NCBI RefSeq assembly: GCF_014643375.1
Contig: NZ_BMJJ01000006.1
Span: 1 to 64,000 of the forward strand
Source: Aureimonas glaciei
Lineage (GTDB): Bacteria; Pseudomonadota; Alphaproteobacteria; Rhizobiales; Rhizobiaceae
Reading direction: 5' to 3'
DNA: 64,000 nucleotides
The stretch's first letter is position 1, and each line of letters starts with the position of its first letter. Shown in pieces: positions 48,172 through 57,893 of this stretch. Both the position numbers and the translations under genes were made by a program. The notes beneath the pieces are model-generated. The model saw nothing but the letters and a program-made list of their open reading frames with translations. It searched no databases and had not been told where the DNA came from.

Positions 48172-49926
48172 ATGAACATCTTCGCCGACTTCGAGCAGCG
48201 CGTCCGGACCGCGGTGGAATCAACGCTCGCCGCGATGGACATTTCCGGCGCCGACCTGTCGCGCATCGCCGTCGAGCCGCCGCGCGATCCGAGCCACGGG
48301 GATCTGGCGACGAACGCCGCGATGGTGCTGGCCAAGCCCCTGCAGAAGAAGCCGCGCGAACTGGCCGAGGCGATCGCCGCGCGGCTCGGCGAGGATCCCG
48401 ACATCGATGCCGTCGAGATCGCCGGTCCCGGCTTCATCAACCTCCGGGTCTCGCCCGGCTTCTGGACGGGCCATCTCGCCGACCTTCTCGCCGCCGGCCC
48501 GGCCTATGGCCGGGGACCTAGCACCGGCCGCAAGGTGAACGTCGAATATGTCTCGGCCAATCCGACGGGCCCGATGCATGTCGGCCATTGCCGCGGCGCG
48601 GTGGTGGGCGATTCCATCGCCAATCTGCTCGCCTTTGCCGGGCACGACGTCGTCAAGGAATACTACGTCAACGACGCCGGCGAGCAGGTCAACGTCCTCG
48701 CCCGCTCGGCTTTTCTTCGCTACCGCGAGGCCATGGGCGAGGCGATCGGCGACATCCCCGCCGGCCTTTATCCCGGCGACTATCTGAAGCCGGTCGGTCA
48801 CGCCCTGGCGATCCGGCATGGTGACAAGCTTCTCGCCATGGACGAGGCCGAGTGGCTGCCGCTGGTGAAGGATTTTGCCATCGACGCCATGATGATGATG
48901 ATCCGCGACGACCTGAAGCTGCTCGGCATCACCCACGAGGTCTTCTTCTCCGAGCGCGCGCTGCATGCCGTGCCGGAAGGCGCCAAGGCCAGCCGTATTC
49001 ATCTGGCGATCGAAGATCTGCGGGAAAAAGGCTTCGTTTATCAGGGCGCGCTGCCGCCGCCGAAGGGCCAGCTGCCGGAGGATTACGAGGACCGCGAGCA
49101 GACGCTGCTGCGCTCGACCGAGGTCGGCGACGACATGGACCGGCCGCTGGTCAAGTCGAACGGCAGCTTCACCTACTTCGCCGCCGACGTCGCCTATTTC
49201 GCCGACAAGTTCAGGCGTGGCTTCGACGAGATGGTCTTCGTCCTCGGCGCCGACCATGGCGGCTATGTGAAGCGGCTGGAGGCGGTGGCGCGTGCGATTT
49301 CGGGCGGGGCGGCTCACAGCGATGTCGTCCTCTGCCAGTTGGTCAAGCTGTACCGCAACGGCGAGCCCGTCAAAATGTCGAAGCGTTCGGGCGACTTCGT
49401 GACGCTCGCCGAGGTGGTCGAGGAGGTCGGGCGCGATCCCGTCCGCTTCATGATGCTGTTTCGCAAGAGCGACGCGCCGCTCGACTTCGACTTCCAGAAA
49501 GTCACCGAGCAGTCGAAGGACAATCCGGTCTTCTACGTGCAGTACGCCCATGCCCGCGCCCGTTCGGTGGTGCGGCAGGCGGAAGGCGAGGGGATCGTCG
49601 AGGCCGAGGCCGACGCCGACCTCCTGTCGCTTCTGTCCGACGAGGGCGAGATCGGCCTGATCCGCAAGCTGGCGGAGTATCCGCGGCTGGTGCTCTCGGC
49701 GGCGGAAGCCAAGGAGCCGCACCGGCTCGCCTTCTATCTCTACGACGTCGCCCAGGCTTTCCATGCCCAGTACAACCGCGGTCGCGACGTTCCCGGCTTA
49801 CGCTTTGTTAACCGTGATGAGCCAAGGTTGACGCAAGCGAGATTGGGACTGGTTCGTGCCGTCGCCTCCGTCGTTGCTTCCGGATTGCAGTTGATCGGTG
49901 TCGACGCCCCGGAGGAAATGCGGTGA
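48172..49926 (+). CDS. argS: arginyl-tRNA synthetase
   Basis: A 584-residue class I synthetase for tRNA-Arg. It has the N-terminal Arg-tRNA-binding domain, HVGH at 136-139 ([12 protein letters not shown]), and the KMSK-like [13 protein letters not shown], followed by a DALR anticodon domain with [17 protein letters not shown] 48172 begins the family sequence. It heads the conserved block argS-SPOR-nagZ-tat. Confidence 0.97.
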   Translation: MNIFADFEQRVRTAVESTLAAMDISGADLSRIAVEPPRDPSHGDLATNAAMVLAKPLQKKPRELAEAIAARLGEDPDIDAVEIAGPGFINLRVSPGFWTGHLADLLAAGPAYGRGPSTGRKVNVEYVSANPTGPMHVGHCRGAVVGDSIANLLAFAGHDVVKEYYVNDAGEQVNVLARSAFLRYREAMGEAIGDIPAGLYPGDYLKPVGHALAIRHGDKLLAMDEAEWLPLVKDFAIDAMMMMIRDDLKLLGITHEVFFSERALHAVPEGAKASRIHLAIEDLREKGFVYQGALPPPKGQLPEDYEDREQTLLRSTEVGDDMDRPLVKSNGSFTYFAADVAYFADKFRRGFDEMVFVLGADHGGYVKRLEAVARAISGGAAHSDVVLCQLVKLYRNGEPVKMSKRSGDFVTLAEVVEEVGRDPVRFMMLFRKSDAPLDFDFQKVTEQSKDNPVFYVQYAHARARSVVRQAEGEGIVEAEADADLLSLLSDEGEIGLIRKLAEYPRLVLSAAEAKEPHRLAFYLYDVAQAFHAQYNRGRDVPGLRFVNRDEPRLTQARLGLVRAVASVVASGLQLIGVDAPEEMR

Positions 49927-50028
49927 TGGATCACGCTTTGGTCAACATCGTCCCCTAGCGAATAGGTCCGCCGCTTCGGACAGTTCGCGCCGTTGCGGGA
50001 CCCCTGGGAATGCGGAGTGAGTGACACG

Positions 50029-51720
50029 ATGGGAGAGATGAAGGCCCCGGTCCGCGGCACGGATCTTTCCCCTGGGGACGTGGATCCGTTTGCCGATCTT
50101 GCCGACCTGTTCGAAGCCGAAATGGCCCGCGACGACCACGCTCTGTCTGGCGCCGCGACGACGGCGCCCGGTGCCGCCGCGCAGCGCCCGTGGAAGGCGA
50201 CGACCCGAATGGATCCCCCCAGCCTCGACCATGATTTCGACGCGGCCTTCGCCGACGCGCTGTCGGACGTCGACGAGCCCGAAGCGCCTGCGCCGGCTCC
50301 CCGCCGCCCGGCGGCCGCGAGCCTGCACACGACGCGGGGCCCGGCTGCCGACAGCGAGCTCAATCAGGCCCTGCGGGGATTGAGCGCCCCGGCCCGGCCG
50401 CGAGACGGCCTGGTGTTCGAGACTCAGTCCTTCGCGCCCGAGCGGGTCGTCGAGACCGACGACCATCGTCCGCCGCAGGCCGAACTGGACGAGTTCGACC
50501 AGCTCATCGCCAGCGAGCTGGCGATGATGCAGGAAGACCGGCGTTCGCCGAGCCGCGGCGCCTCCGCCTTCTATGCCGAGCCGTCGCAGGCCGAGGAGGT
50601 GTTCGACGAGCACAGCTACGAGGCCGGCGATCCGTCTGGCGCCTATTACGACGACGAGGCGCATCCGCCCGTCCATGCCGAAGCGCGCAGCCCGTTCCGG
50701 CGCAGCATGGTCAGCCTCGGCGGCGGCGTCGCCTCGCTGGCGATCCTTGGCGCCGTCGGCCTGTTCATGTGGAACGGCAGCTCCAGCACGAGCGGGGTTT
50801 CCGCCAGTTCCGAGCCGCTGCTGATCAAGGCCGACGCCGAACCCTACAAGATCGAGCCGAAGGATCCGGGCGGGCGGACGATCCCCAACCAGAACAAGGC
50901 CGTCTACGAACGGGTCGCGGCGGGCGAGGGTCAGGGCTTGCCGTCGACGACGCAGCAGGCCTTGCTGACCGATGCCGAAGAGCCGATCGACCTGCCGCCC
51001 GAAGAGCCCCCGGCCACCTATGACGACCTGCCGGGCGTCGATGTTGCCGGCAGCGACGCGATGAGCGAAGGCGGCGACGCGCGCCTGGCCAGCGCCATCG
51101 GCGATGCCCCGACACCCGCGGTCGAGCCGGTCGGCGTGCTGCAGCCGCGCAAGGTGCGGACCATGGTCGTGCGGCCTGACGGCACTCTGGTTCCGGCATC
51201 TGCCGAACCTGCAGCGCCTGCGGCGCCGTCGGCCGGGGCACCGACCCCCGGGCTGATCGCCGTGTCCTCTCCCGCCTTGCCGACTTCTGCCGCGCCGACA
51301 CAGGAGCCCGCACCGGCGCCATTGATCGCGGCCGTCGACAGCCCCGCACCCACCATCGCCGCCGCACCGGCGCCGTCGAGCCCGCCAGTCGAGGCAGCAC
51401 CGCCGCCGGCTCCGGCCGCCGACGATTCGGCGCCGCGGGAAGTCGCCTCGATCACGCCGTCGGCGCCGGCGCCTGCCGGGGCCTACTATGTGCAGATCTC
51501 CTCGCAGCCGTCCGAGGCCTTGGCGCAGCAGTCCCTGCGCAACCTCACCGGCCGCTATTCCGGCATGATCGCCGGACGCAGCGTCGGCATCCAGAGCGCC
51601 GATATTCCCGGCAAGGGCACCTTCTACCGGGTGCGCGTCGCCACGGCATCGAAGGACGAGGCATCGGCCCTGTGCAACCAGCTGAAATCCGCCGGCGGCA
51701 ACTGCTTCGTGGCGCGCTGA
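50029..51720 (+). CDS. SPOR-domain inner membrane protein
   Basis: A 563-residue protein with a cytoplasmic acidic region (1-225), one membrane helix (about 226-248, SLGGGVASLAILGAVGLFMW), a long alanine/proline-rich periplasmic linker, and a C-terminal SPOR domain (about 485-563, from GAYYVQISSQPSEALA). SPOR domains bind denuded glycan strands at the division site. The same gene follows argS across Rhizobiales. Start ATG 50029 has GGAG at 50013-50016; GTG 50017 is in frame but too close to it. The linker is low in complexity and probably length-variable. Confidence 0.9.
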   Translation: MGEMKAPVRGTDLSPGDVDPFADLADLFEAEMARDDHALSGAATTAPGAAAQRPWKATTRMDPPSLDHDFDAAFADALSDVDEPEAPAPAPRRPAAASLHTTRGPAADSELNQALRGLSAPARPRDGLVFETQSFAPERVVETDDHRPPQAELDEFDQLIASELAMMQEDRRSPSRGASAFYAEPSQAEEVFDEHSYEAGDPSGAYYDDEAHPPVHAEARSPFRRSMVSLGGGVASLAILGAVGLFMWNGSSSTSGVSASSEPLLIKADAEPYKIEPKDPGGRTIPNQNKAVYERVAAGEGQGLPSTTQQALLTDAEEPIDLPPEEPPATYDDLPGVDVAGSDAMSEGGDARLASAIGDAPTPAVEPVGVLQPRKVRTMVVRPDGTLVPASAEPAAPAAPSAGAPTPGLIAVSSPALPTSAAPTQEPAPAPLIAAVDSPAPTIAAAPAPSSPPVEAAPPPAPAADDSAPREVASITPSAPAPAGAYYVQISSQPSEALAQQSLRNLTGRYSGMIAGRSVGIQSADIPGKGTFYRVRVATASKDEASALCNQLKSAGGNCFVAR

Positions 51721-51830
51721 CCGGCGGCATCGGCCTGCTGCTCTCCGGCTCGCGCTCCCCGTCCGGCAATGAGGGCGGGGAGGAGCGGGCGGTCGAAGCC
51801 CGCACTTCCCGCATTTTCCCGGAGACGACG

Positions 51831-52853
51831 ATGAGTGGATCGAAAGCCTGGATCGCCGGCTGCGCCGGACACCGGCTGAGCGCGGACGAAAAAGCGTTCT
51901 TCGCCGCGGAGCGCCCCTGGGGCTTCATCCTGTTCGGCCGCAACATCCATTCCGCCGAGCAGGTCCGCGACCTCGTCGCCGAGCTGAAGGAGGCCGGCGG
52001 CCGGTCCACGACGCCGATTTTCGTCGACCAGGAGGGGGGCAGGGTTCAGCGGCTGCGTCCGCCGCTCGCGCCGACCTATCCCGCGCCGTCCCGGCTGGGG
52101 GTGATCTTCGGCCGTGATCGGGAAGCGGGCGAGCGGGCCGCCTGGCTGCAGGGACGGCTCCTGGCGCTCGATCTGGCGGGATACGGCATCAATGCCGACT
52201 GCCTGCCCTGCCTCGACGTGCCGGTCGCCGGCGCCCATTCGGTCATCGGCGACCGGGCCTTCGCGATGCATCCGGACGATATCGCGACGCTCGGACGGGC
52301 CGCGGCCGATGGTCTCGTCGCCGGGGCGGTGATGCCGGTGATGAAGCACCTGCCCGGACACGGCCGCGGCAATGCCGACAGCCACCTCGATCTGCCTGTG
52401 GTGACGGCGATTCGCGCCGAGCTCGGCCGCACCGACTTTGCCCCCTTCGCGGCCCTCCGCACGCTGCCGGCCGCGATGACCGCGCATGTCCTCTACACAG
52501 ACATCGATCCGACGCACCCGGCGACCCTGTCGCCGATCGTCATTCAACAGGTGATCCGCGACGAGATCGGTTTCGACGGCCTTCTCATGACCGACGACAT
52601 CTCGATGAAGGCGCTCCAGGGCGACATCGGCGAGCTCAGTGCCAAAGCGATTACGGCCGGCTGCGACATCGTGCTCCACTGCAACGGCGACATGACCGAA
52701 ATGCGCAAGGTCTCGAGTGCCGTCCAGCCACTGCGGGGCAGAGCGGAGCAGCGCGCCGCCGCGGCCGAGGCCACGGTGACGCATCGACCGGGCATCGTCG
52801 ACGAGGCCGCCCTGCGCGCCGAGTTCGCCGGCCTGATGACGGAAGTCGCCTGA
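51831..52853 (+). CDS. nagZ: beta-N-acetylhexosaminidase (peptidoglycan recycling)
   Basis: A 340-residue family 3 glycoside hydrolase that removes N-acetylglucosamine from anhydromuropeptides in the cytoplasm. The catalytic loop KHLPGHGRGNADSHLDLP and the nucleophile Asp in LLMTDDISM are present, as is the WGFILFGRNI opening. ATG 51831 has GGAG 6 bases upstream; the open frame runs into the SPOR gene. In relatives scpA and scpB usually follow, but here only 290 bases separate it from tatA. Confidence 0.94.
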   Translation: MSGSKAWIAGCAGHRLSADEKAFFAAERPWGFILFGRNIHSAEQVRDLVAELKEAGGRSTTPIFVDQEGGRVQRLRPPLAPTYPAPSRLGVIFGRDREAGERAAWLQGRLLALDLAGYGINADCLPCLDVPVAGAHSVIGDRAFAMHPDDIATLGRAAADGLVAGAVMPVMKHLPGHGRGNADSHLDLPVVTAIRAELGRTDFAPFAALRTLPAAMTAHVLYTDIDPTHPATLSPIVIQQVIRDEIGFDGLLMTDDISMKALQGDIGELSAKAITAGCDIVLHCNGDMTEMRKVSSAVQPLRGRAEQRAAAAEATVTHRPGIVDEAALRAEFAGLMTEVA

Positions 52854-53151
52854 ACCGGCGGCAGGGCCCACCGCGCGGCACGGCCGAGAGCGGCGATTCC
52901 GCCCGGTAATTTCCCCGCCGCCGACGAAAACCGCTGCCCACCATACCGTCGACGCTTTCCTGTCGTTGATCTTCAGGACGTTATCGTGTTTGAAGGTTCC
53001 GACGCGACGTCCTACCTGATGGCGGTCCTGCCGCAATCAGGCCGCCGCATCGCCGTCGACAATCCGGTGCGCGCGGCGCCGGGCGCTTCGGGGGCGGGCC
53101 GGACGAGATTTCGCTGGGGACATTGATCCTCATGGCAAAGGGAGAGTGACA

Positions 53152-53391
53152 TTGGGTAGCTTCAGCATCTGGCATTGGCTCATCGTTCTGGCGGTCGTGC
53201 TCCTGCTCTTCGGTCGCGGCAAGATCCCCGAGCTGATGGGTGACGTCGCCAAGGGCATCAAGAATTTCAAAAAGGGCATGAGCGACGACGACGCGACGAC
53301 CACGACGCAGGAGCGCCGCACGCTCGACAACCGCGATGGCGAGATCGTCACCCGCGAAACCACGACCACGACTGACAAGCCGCTCGTCTAG
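53152..53391 (+). CDS. tatA: twin-arginine translocase subunit TatA
   Basis: A 79-residue protein with one short membrane helix ([19 protein letters not shown]), the [18 protein letters not shown] amphipathic helix, and a threonine-rich tail. The start is TTG at 53152 ([10 protein letters not shown]), matching the family N-terminus and spaced well from GGGAGA; the upstream GTG at 53146 sits too close. TatA rings form the pore for folded proteins exported by the twin-arginine route. Confidence 0.93.
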   Translation: MGSFSIWHWLIVLAVVLLLFGRGKIPELMGDVAKGIKNFKKGMSDDDATTTTQERRTLDNRDGEIVTRETTTTTDKPLV

Positions 53392-53399
53392 AGCGCGAC

Positions 53400-53431
53400 G
53401 GGACGGCGGCGCGTTCGCGTGCCGCCGTCCC
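53400..53431 (+). terminator. strong hairpin between tatA and tatB
   Basis: GGGACGGCGGC (53400-53410) pairs perfectly with GCCGCCGTCCC (53421-53431). It starts 9 bases after the tatA stop and has no T-run. It may end or stabilise part of the tatA transcript, giving more TatA than TatB and TatC. Confidence 0.6.
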
Positions 53432-53546
53432 TAAGACGGTAGAGCGTCCGCCGAGGCAGGACAGCTTTGCGTGAAGCGCCGCATGATCCGGGTCTGCCGG
53501 ACCATCTCCGCCCGATATGGTTCTGTTCCCGAACGGGTCACTGATT

Positions 53547-54143
53547 ATGTTCGATATTGGCTGGTCTGAACTGCTCGTCATCGGCGTCGTGCTGATCGTC
53601 GTGGTCGGTCCCAAGGACTTGCCGCGCATGCTGCGCACCTTCGGCAAGACGATGACGCAGTTGCGCCGCATGGCCGGCGACTTCCGCAAGCAGTTCGACG
53701 AGGCGCTCACCGAGGCCGAGTTGGACGACGTGCGCAACTCCGTGCGCGATCTGAAGGCGATGGATCCGCGCAAGGATCTGCGCAAGGCGCTCGACCCGAT
53801 GCGGGCCGTGGGCGACGAGATCCGCTCCTCGCTGCGCGCGGCCACCAAGGCGCCGGAGCCAACGATCCCCTCTGCGACCGCCCCGGCGGCTCCGGCGGAG
53901 CCGAGCGTCGTCGGCACAACCGACATGCAGCCCATGGCCTCCAACCCGGTCCCGCCGAAACCGGCCGAGAACACGCCGCCCCTCCAGCCGACCACCGCGC
54001 AGCCGGCGACCGCCCCGGCGGCAACCCCGCAGCCTGCAACCGCTGCGGCGGCAACGGTCCAGCCGACAGCCGTGCAGCCCGCGACGGTCGAGCCGGAGCC
54101 GGTTCACGTCAATGGCCGAGATACCAGCGGAGACGCCCAGTGA
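53547..54143 (+). CDS. tatB: twin-arginine translocase subunit TatB
   Basis: A 198-residue protein starting MFDIGWSELLVIGVVLIVVVGPKDLPRM in its first 30 residues, with the Glu in the helix (SELL) and the GPKDLP hinge characteristic of TatB. The amphipathic helix is followed by a long proline/alanine/threonine-rich tail of repeated QPAT units, longer than in many relatives. With TatC it forms the signal-peptide receptor. It overlaps tatC by 4 bases. Confidence 0.93.
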   Translation: MFDIGWSELLVIGVVLIVVVGPKDLPRMLRTFGKTMTQLRRMAGDFRKQFDEALTEAELDDVRNSVRDLKAMDPRKDLRKALDPMRAVGDEIRSSLRAATKAPEPTIPSATAPAAPAEPSVVGTTDMQPMASNPVPPKPAENTPPLQPTTAQPATAPAATPQPATAAAATVQPTAVQPATVEPEPVHVNGRDTSGDAQ

Positions 54144-54964
54144 GCCGTGCCGAGCCCGACGACATCGAAGCCTCCTCGGCGCCGCTGATCGATCATCTGA
54201 TCGAGTTGCGCACCCGCCTGATCTGGGCGCTCGCCGGCTTTTTCGCGGCTTTCCTCCTCTGCTTCTTCTTCGCCAAGGAGCTCTTCAATCTCCTGGTCGT
54301 GCCCTACCAGGTGGCGGTCTCCTGGGCCGGCATCACCGAGGAGCATGTCCAGCTCATCTACACCGCACCGCAGGAATTTTTCTTCACGCAAGTGAAGATC
54401 GCCGCCTTCGGCGGACTGTTCCTGGCTTTCCCGATCATCGCCATCCAGATCTACAAGTTCGTGGCGCCCGGGCTCTACAAGACCGAGCGCTCGGCCTTCC
54501 TGCCGTTCCTGGTGGCGACGCCGCTGCTCTTCCTTGCCGGCGCCGCGCTCGTCTACTTCTTCTTCACGCCGATGGTGATGTGGTTCTTCCTGTCGATGCA
54601 GCAGTCGGGCGCCGAGCCGGGCCAGGCGTCGATCCAGCTGCTGCCGAAGGTGTCGGAATACCTGTCGCTGATCATGGGGCTGATCTTCGCCTTCGGCATG
54701 GTGTTCCAGCTGCCCGTCGTCACCTCGCTGCTGGTGCGGGCGGGAATCGTCACGTCGGAAGGCCTGGCGGGCAAGCGCAAATGGGCGATCGTCCTTGCCT
54801 TCATCGCCGCGGCGATCCTGACGCCGCCCGATCCGCTGTCGCAGATCGGTCTTGCCCTGCCGACCATCCTTCTCTACGAGATTTCGATCATCACGGCGCG
54901 GCTGATCGAACGCAAGCGGGCCGAAGCGCTCAGGGAAAGCGACGCGTCCACCGACTCCGTCTAG
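54140..54964 (+). CDS. tatC: twin-arginine translocase subunit TatC
   Basis: A 274-residue inner membrane protein with six helices. Conserved parts include PLIDHLIELRTRLIWAL, the first periplasmic loop with APQEFFFTQVKIA, and LYEISI near the end. It binds the twin-arginine signal. The start is GTG 54140 in a GTGA overlap with the tatB stop, so the two are translationally coupled. Confidence 0.96.
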   Translation: MSRAEPDDIEASSAPLIDHLIELRTRLIWALAGFFAAFLLCFFFAKELFNLLVVPYQVAVSWAGITEEHVQLIYTAPQEFFFTQVKIAAFGGLFLAFPIIAIQIYKFVAPGLYKTERSAFLPFLVATPLLFLAGAALVYFFFTPMVMWFFLSMQQSGAEPGQASIQLLPKVSEYLSLIMGLIFAFGMVFQLPVVTSLLVRAGIVTSEGLAGKRKWAIVLAFIAAAILTPPDPLSQIGLALPTILLYEISIITARLIERKRAEALRESDASTDSV

Positions 54965-55008
54965 TCTGGATTGCCCTCGTCTTCCGCTGACTGAAGACGG
55001 GAGAAAAC

Positions 55009-56292
55009 ATGCTCGACATCCGATGGATCCGCGAGAATCCGGAAGCGCTCGACTTAGCTCTCGCGAGCCGGGGCGCCGCGCCCGCCGCTGCCGAACTGGT
55101 GCGCCTCGATGAGGAGCGCCGCGGCCATGTCGCCCGTCTGCAGGACCTGCAGAGCCGCCGCAACGACGCCTCCAAGGAAATCGGCAAGGCCAAGGCTTCG
55201 GGCGACGCAGCCCGCGCCGAGGCCGTGATTGCCGAGGTCGCCGAGATCAAGACCGCGATCCAGGACGGCGAGACCGAGGAGCGCCGCATCGACGCCGTGC
55301 TCGGCGAGATCCTGGCGCGCCTGCCCAACATCCCGCTCGACGACGTTCCCGTCGGCCCGGACGAGAGCGCCAATGTCGAAATCCGCAAGCACGGCACGCT
55401 GCCGAACTTCGACTTCGCGCCGAAGCAGCATTTCGATCTCGGCGAGGCCATGGGCCTCATGGATTTCGACCAGGCGGCGAAGATCTCCGGGGCCCGCTTC
55501 ACCATTCTGAAGGGCGGTCTCGCCCGGCTTGAGCGGGCGCTCGGCCAGTTCATGCTCGACCTCCACACGTCCGAACACGGCTACCAGGAGGTCGTCGCGC
55601 CGATCCTCGTGAAGCCCGAGGCGCTGTTCGGCACCAACCAGCTGCCGAAGTTCGAGGAGGACCTGTTCAAGACGACGGACGGCCGCTACCTCATCCCGAC
55701 CTCGGAAGTGCCGCTGACCAATCTCGTGCGCGAGACCGTGCTCGACGAGGCCGAGCTGCCATTGCGCTACACCGCGCTGACGCCCTGTTTCCGCTCGGAA
55801 GCCGGTTCCGCCGGACGCGACACGCGGGGCATGCTGCGCCAGCACCAGTTCTATAAGGTCGAGCTGGTCTCGATCACCGCCGAGGACGCCTCGCTCGCCG
55901 AGCACGAGCGGATGACGGCCTGCGCCGAGGAAGTGCTGAAGCGGCTCGGCCTGGCCTTCCGCACCGTGGTCCTGTGTACCGGCGACATGGGTTTCGGTGC
56001 CCGCAAGACGCACGACATCGAGGTCTGGATGCCCGGCCAGAACGCCTATCGCGAAATCTCGTCCTGTTCGGTCTGCGGCGACTTCCAGGCGCGCCGCATG
56101 AGCGCGCGCTACAAGACGGCGGGCGAGAAGCAGACGCGCTTCGTCCACACGCTCAACGGTTCCGGCGTCGCCGCCGGCCGCTGCCTGATCGCGGTCATGG
56201 AAAACTACCAGAACGCCGACGGCAGCATCACCGTGCCGGAGGTGCTGAGGCCTTATATGGGTGGCCTTGAGCGGATCGGCGGGGCCGCCTGA
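55009..56292 (+). CDS. serS: seryl-tRNA synthetase
   Basis: A 427-residue class II synthetase that charges tRNA-Ser. The N-terminal long coiled coil (residues about 25-110) binds the tRNA; motif 2 is [20 protein letters not shown] and motif 3 is [18 protein letters not shown]. Start [10 protein letters not shown] has GGGAGAAA upstream. Its stop overlaps the surE ATG by one base, showing a serS-surE-pcm operon. Confidence 0.97.
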   Translation: MLDIRWIRENPEALDLALASRGAAPAAAELVRLDEERRGHVARLQDLQSRRNDASKEIGKAKASGDAARAEAVIAEVAEIKTAIQDGETEERRIDAVLGEILARLPNIPLDDVPVGPDESANVEIRKHGTLPNFDFAPKQHFDLGEAMGLMDFDQAAKISGARFTILKGGLARLERALGQFMLDLHTSEHGYQEVVAPILVKPEALFGTNQLPKFEEDLFKTTDGRYLIPTSEVPLTNLVRETVLDEAELPLRYTALTPCFRSEAGSAGRDTRGMLRQHQFYKVELVSITAEDASLAEHERMTACAEEVLKRLGLAFRTVVLCTGDMGFGARKTHDIEVWMPGQNAYREISSCSVCGDFQARRMSARYKTAGEKQTRFVHTLNGSGVAAGRCLIAVMENYQNADGSITVPEVLRPYMGGLERIGGAA

Positions 56293-57047
56293 TGCGCATC
56301 CTCATCACCAATGACGACGGCATCCATGCCGAGGGTCTGGCCGTCCTGGAGCGCATTGCGGCAAAGCTGTCGGACGATGTCTGGGTCGTGGCGCCCGAGA
56401 CCGACCAGAGCGGCCTGGCGCATTCGCTGACCCTGTCCTCGCCGCTGCGCCTGCGCAGGATCTCGGACCGGCGCTTCGCGCTCTCCGGCACGCCGACCGA
56501 TTGCGTCATCATGGGCGTCAAGCACGTCATGCCGGGGCCGCCGGATCTGGTTCTCTCCGGCGTCAATGCCGGCCAGAACATCGGCGACGACGTCACCTAT
56601 TCCGGCACCGTCGCCGGCGCGATCGAAGGCACCATGCTGGGCTTCCGGTCGATCGCGCTCAGCCAGGCGCACACGCCGGGCAAAGACCGCGAGGCGCTGT
56701 GGGATACGGCCGAGCACCATGCCCCGGCGATCATCGAAAAGCTCGCCGGCGTGGATTTCCCGCCGGGCGTCCTGTTCAACGTCAACTTTCCCGCCGTCAC
56801 GGCAGACGCCGTCACCGGCATCGAGATGACGCGCCAGGGCAAGCTGGACTACAATCTCGGCCTCGAAGAACGGCGCGACGGCCGCGGCTTTCCCTATTTC
56901 TGGCTGAAGTTCGGTCGGCAGGCCGGGGCGGAAATGGCGCAGTCGGACATCGGCGCGCTGCTCCAGGGGCGGATTTCGGTGTCGCCGTTGAAGCTCGACC
57001 TGACCGATCACGGTCTGCGCGAGAAACTGCAGTCGCTGTTCGACTGA
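56292..57047 (+). CDS. surE: 5'/3'-nucleotidase SurE
   Basis: A 251-residue metal-dependent phosphatase that dephosphorylates nucleoside monophosphates and helps stationary-phase survival. Metal-binding NDDG (7-10) opens the protein; [14 protein letters not shown] and [19 protein letters not shown] are the family motifs. It is coupled to serS at its 5' end, and pcm follows after 28 bases, the classic surE-pcm pair. Confidence 0.96.
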   Translation: MRILITNDDGIHAEGLAVLERIAAKLSDDVWVVAPETDQSGLAHSLTLSSPLRLRRISDRRFALSGTPTDCVIMGVKHVMPGPPDLVLSGVNAGQNIGDDVTYSGTVAGAIEGTMLGFRSIALSQAHTPGKDREALWDTAEHHAPAIIEKLAGVDFPPGVLFNVNFPAVTADAVTGIEMTRQGKLDYNLGLEERRDGRGFPYFWLKFGRQAGAEMAQSDIGALLQGRISVSPLKLDLTDHGLREKLQSLFD

Positions 57048-57075
57048 GGGGCGCGCGACGTGAAAGCGAACTGAC

Positions 57076-57732
57076 GTGCCGATGACCCTCAACCATGCCG
57101 ACCGCGAGGACCTTGCCGCCTTCCTGCTCCAGCTGCGCTCGGCGCACAGTGCCGGCGGTCGCCTGACCGAGGCCGTCGAATCCGTGCCGCGGCGCCTCTT
57201 CCTGCGTGACGGCCCGCGCAACGCCTACAGCGACTGCTTCCTGCCGATCGACTGCGGTGAGACCATGCCGGGCGCCGCCTTCGCCGTCGGCCTCGTCGCG
57301 GCGCTGCGGGTGGAGGCTTCGAGCCGCATTCTCGAGATCGGGACCGGCAGCGGCTACATCACGGCGCTGCTCGCCAAGCTTGGCGCGCGGGTGCACAGCC
57401 TCGACCGGTATCGCCGACTGTTGGAGACGGCGGGGGAGCGGCTGAAGACCTGCGGCATCGCCAATGTCTCGCTGATCCGCGAGGACGGGCAGGAGGGCTA
57501 TCCCGATGCCGCCCCCTACGACCGGATTATCATCCACGCGGCCTCGGAGACGCTGCCGCGCTCCTTCCTCGAGCAATTGGCGCAGCACGGCCAGATCGTC
57601 TGCGCGCTCGGCCCGGGAGCCGGCGCCCAGACCCTGGTGCGCCTGCAGAAGGTCGGCAGCCGGCTGGAGCGGGAGGATCTGCGCACCGTTCGCTACCAGC
57701 CGCTGGCTGTCGGAGTCTCGAAGATCCTGTAG
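57076..57732 (+). CDS. pcm: protein-L-isoaspartate O-methyltransferase
   Basis: A 218-residue SAM enzyme that repairs isoaspartyl damage in proteins. The SAM loop ILEIGTGSGYITALLAKLG, RVHSLDRY-type second motif and IIHAASETLP are clear. GTG 57076 (MPMTLNH) or ATG 57082 could start it; there is no strong ribosome site. A small hairpin (CCGTGAC...GTCACG near 57747) follows the stop. Next comes the nlpD-like gene, the same order (surE-pcm-nlpD) as in gamma- and alphaproteobacteria. Confidence 0.94.
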   Translation: MPMTLNHADREDLAAFLLQLRSAHSAGGRLTEAVESVPRRLFLRDGPRNAYSDCFLPIDCGETMPGAAFAVGLVAALRVEASSRILEIGTGSGYITALLAKLGARVHSLDRYRRLLETAGERLKTCGIANVSLIREDGQEGYPDAAPYDRIIIHAASETLPRSFLEQLAQHGQIVCALGPGAGAQTLVRLQKVGSRLEREDLRTVRYQPLAVGVSKIL

Positions 57733-57893
57733 CGGCAGCGCGGGCCGTGACAAAAGCGTCACGCCCGCTCTGCTCGCACGGACGTGAATAACGAAAAATG
57801 CACTGACTCGTCCGCAGTTTAACGGGGCAGTAAGATTAACGGTGCCAAATGGCCTCCATGGTGATGCGTGGTGCGTGGGGTCATACGATGTGT

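Noticed and set aside
52981-53127. Short frame of about 46 codons between nagZ and tatA as an scpA or scpB remnant
   Set aside because: Its translation does not resemble either condensin subunit, and it has no ribosome site, so I did not annotate it as a gene or pseudogene.
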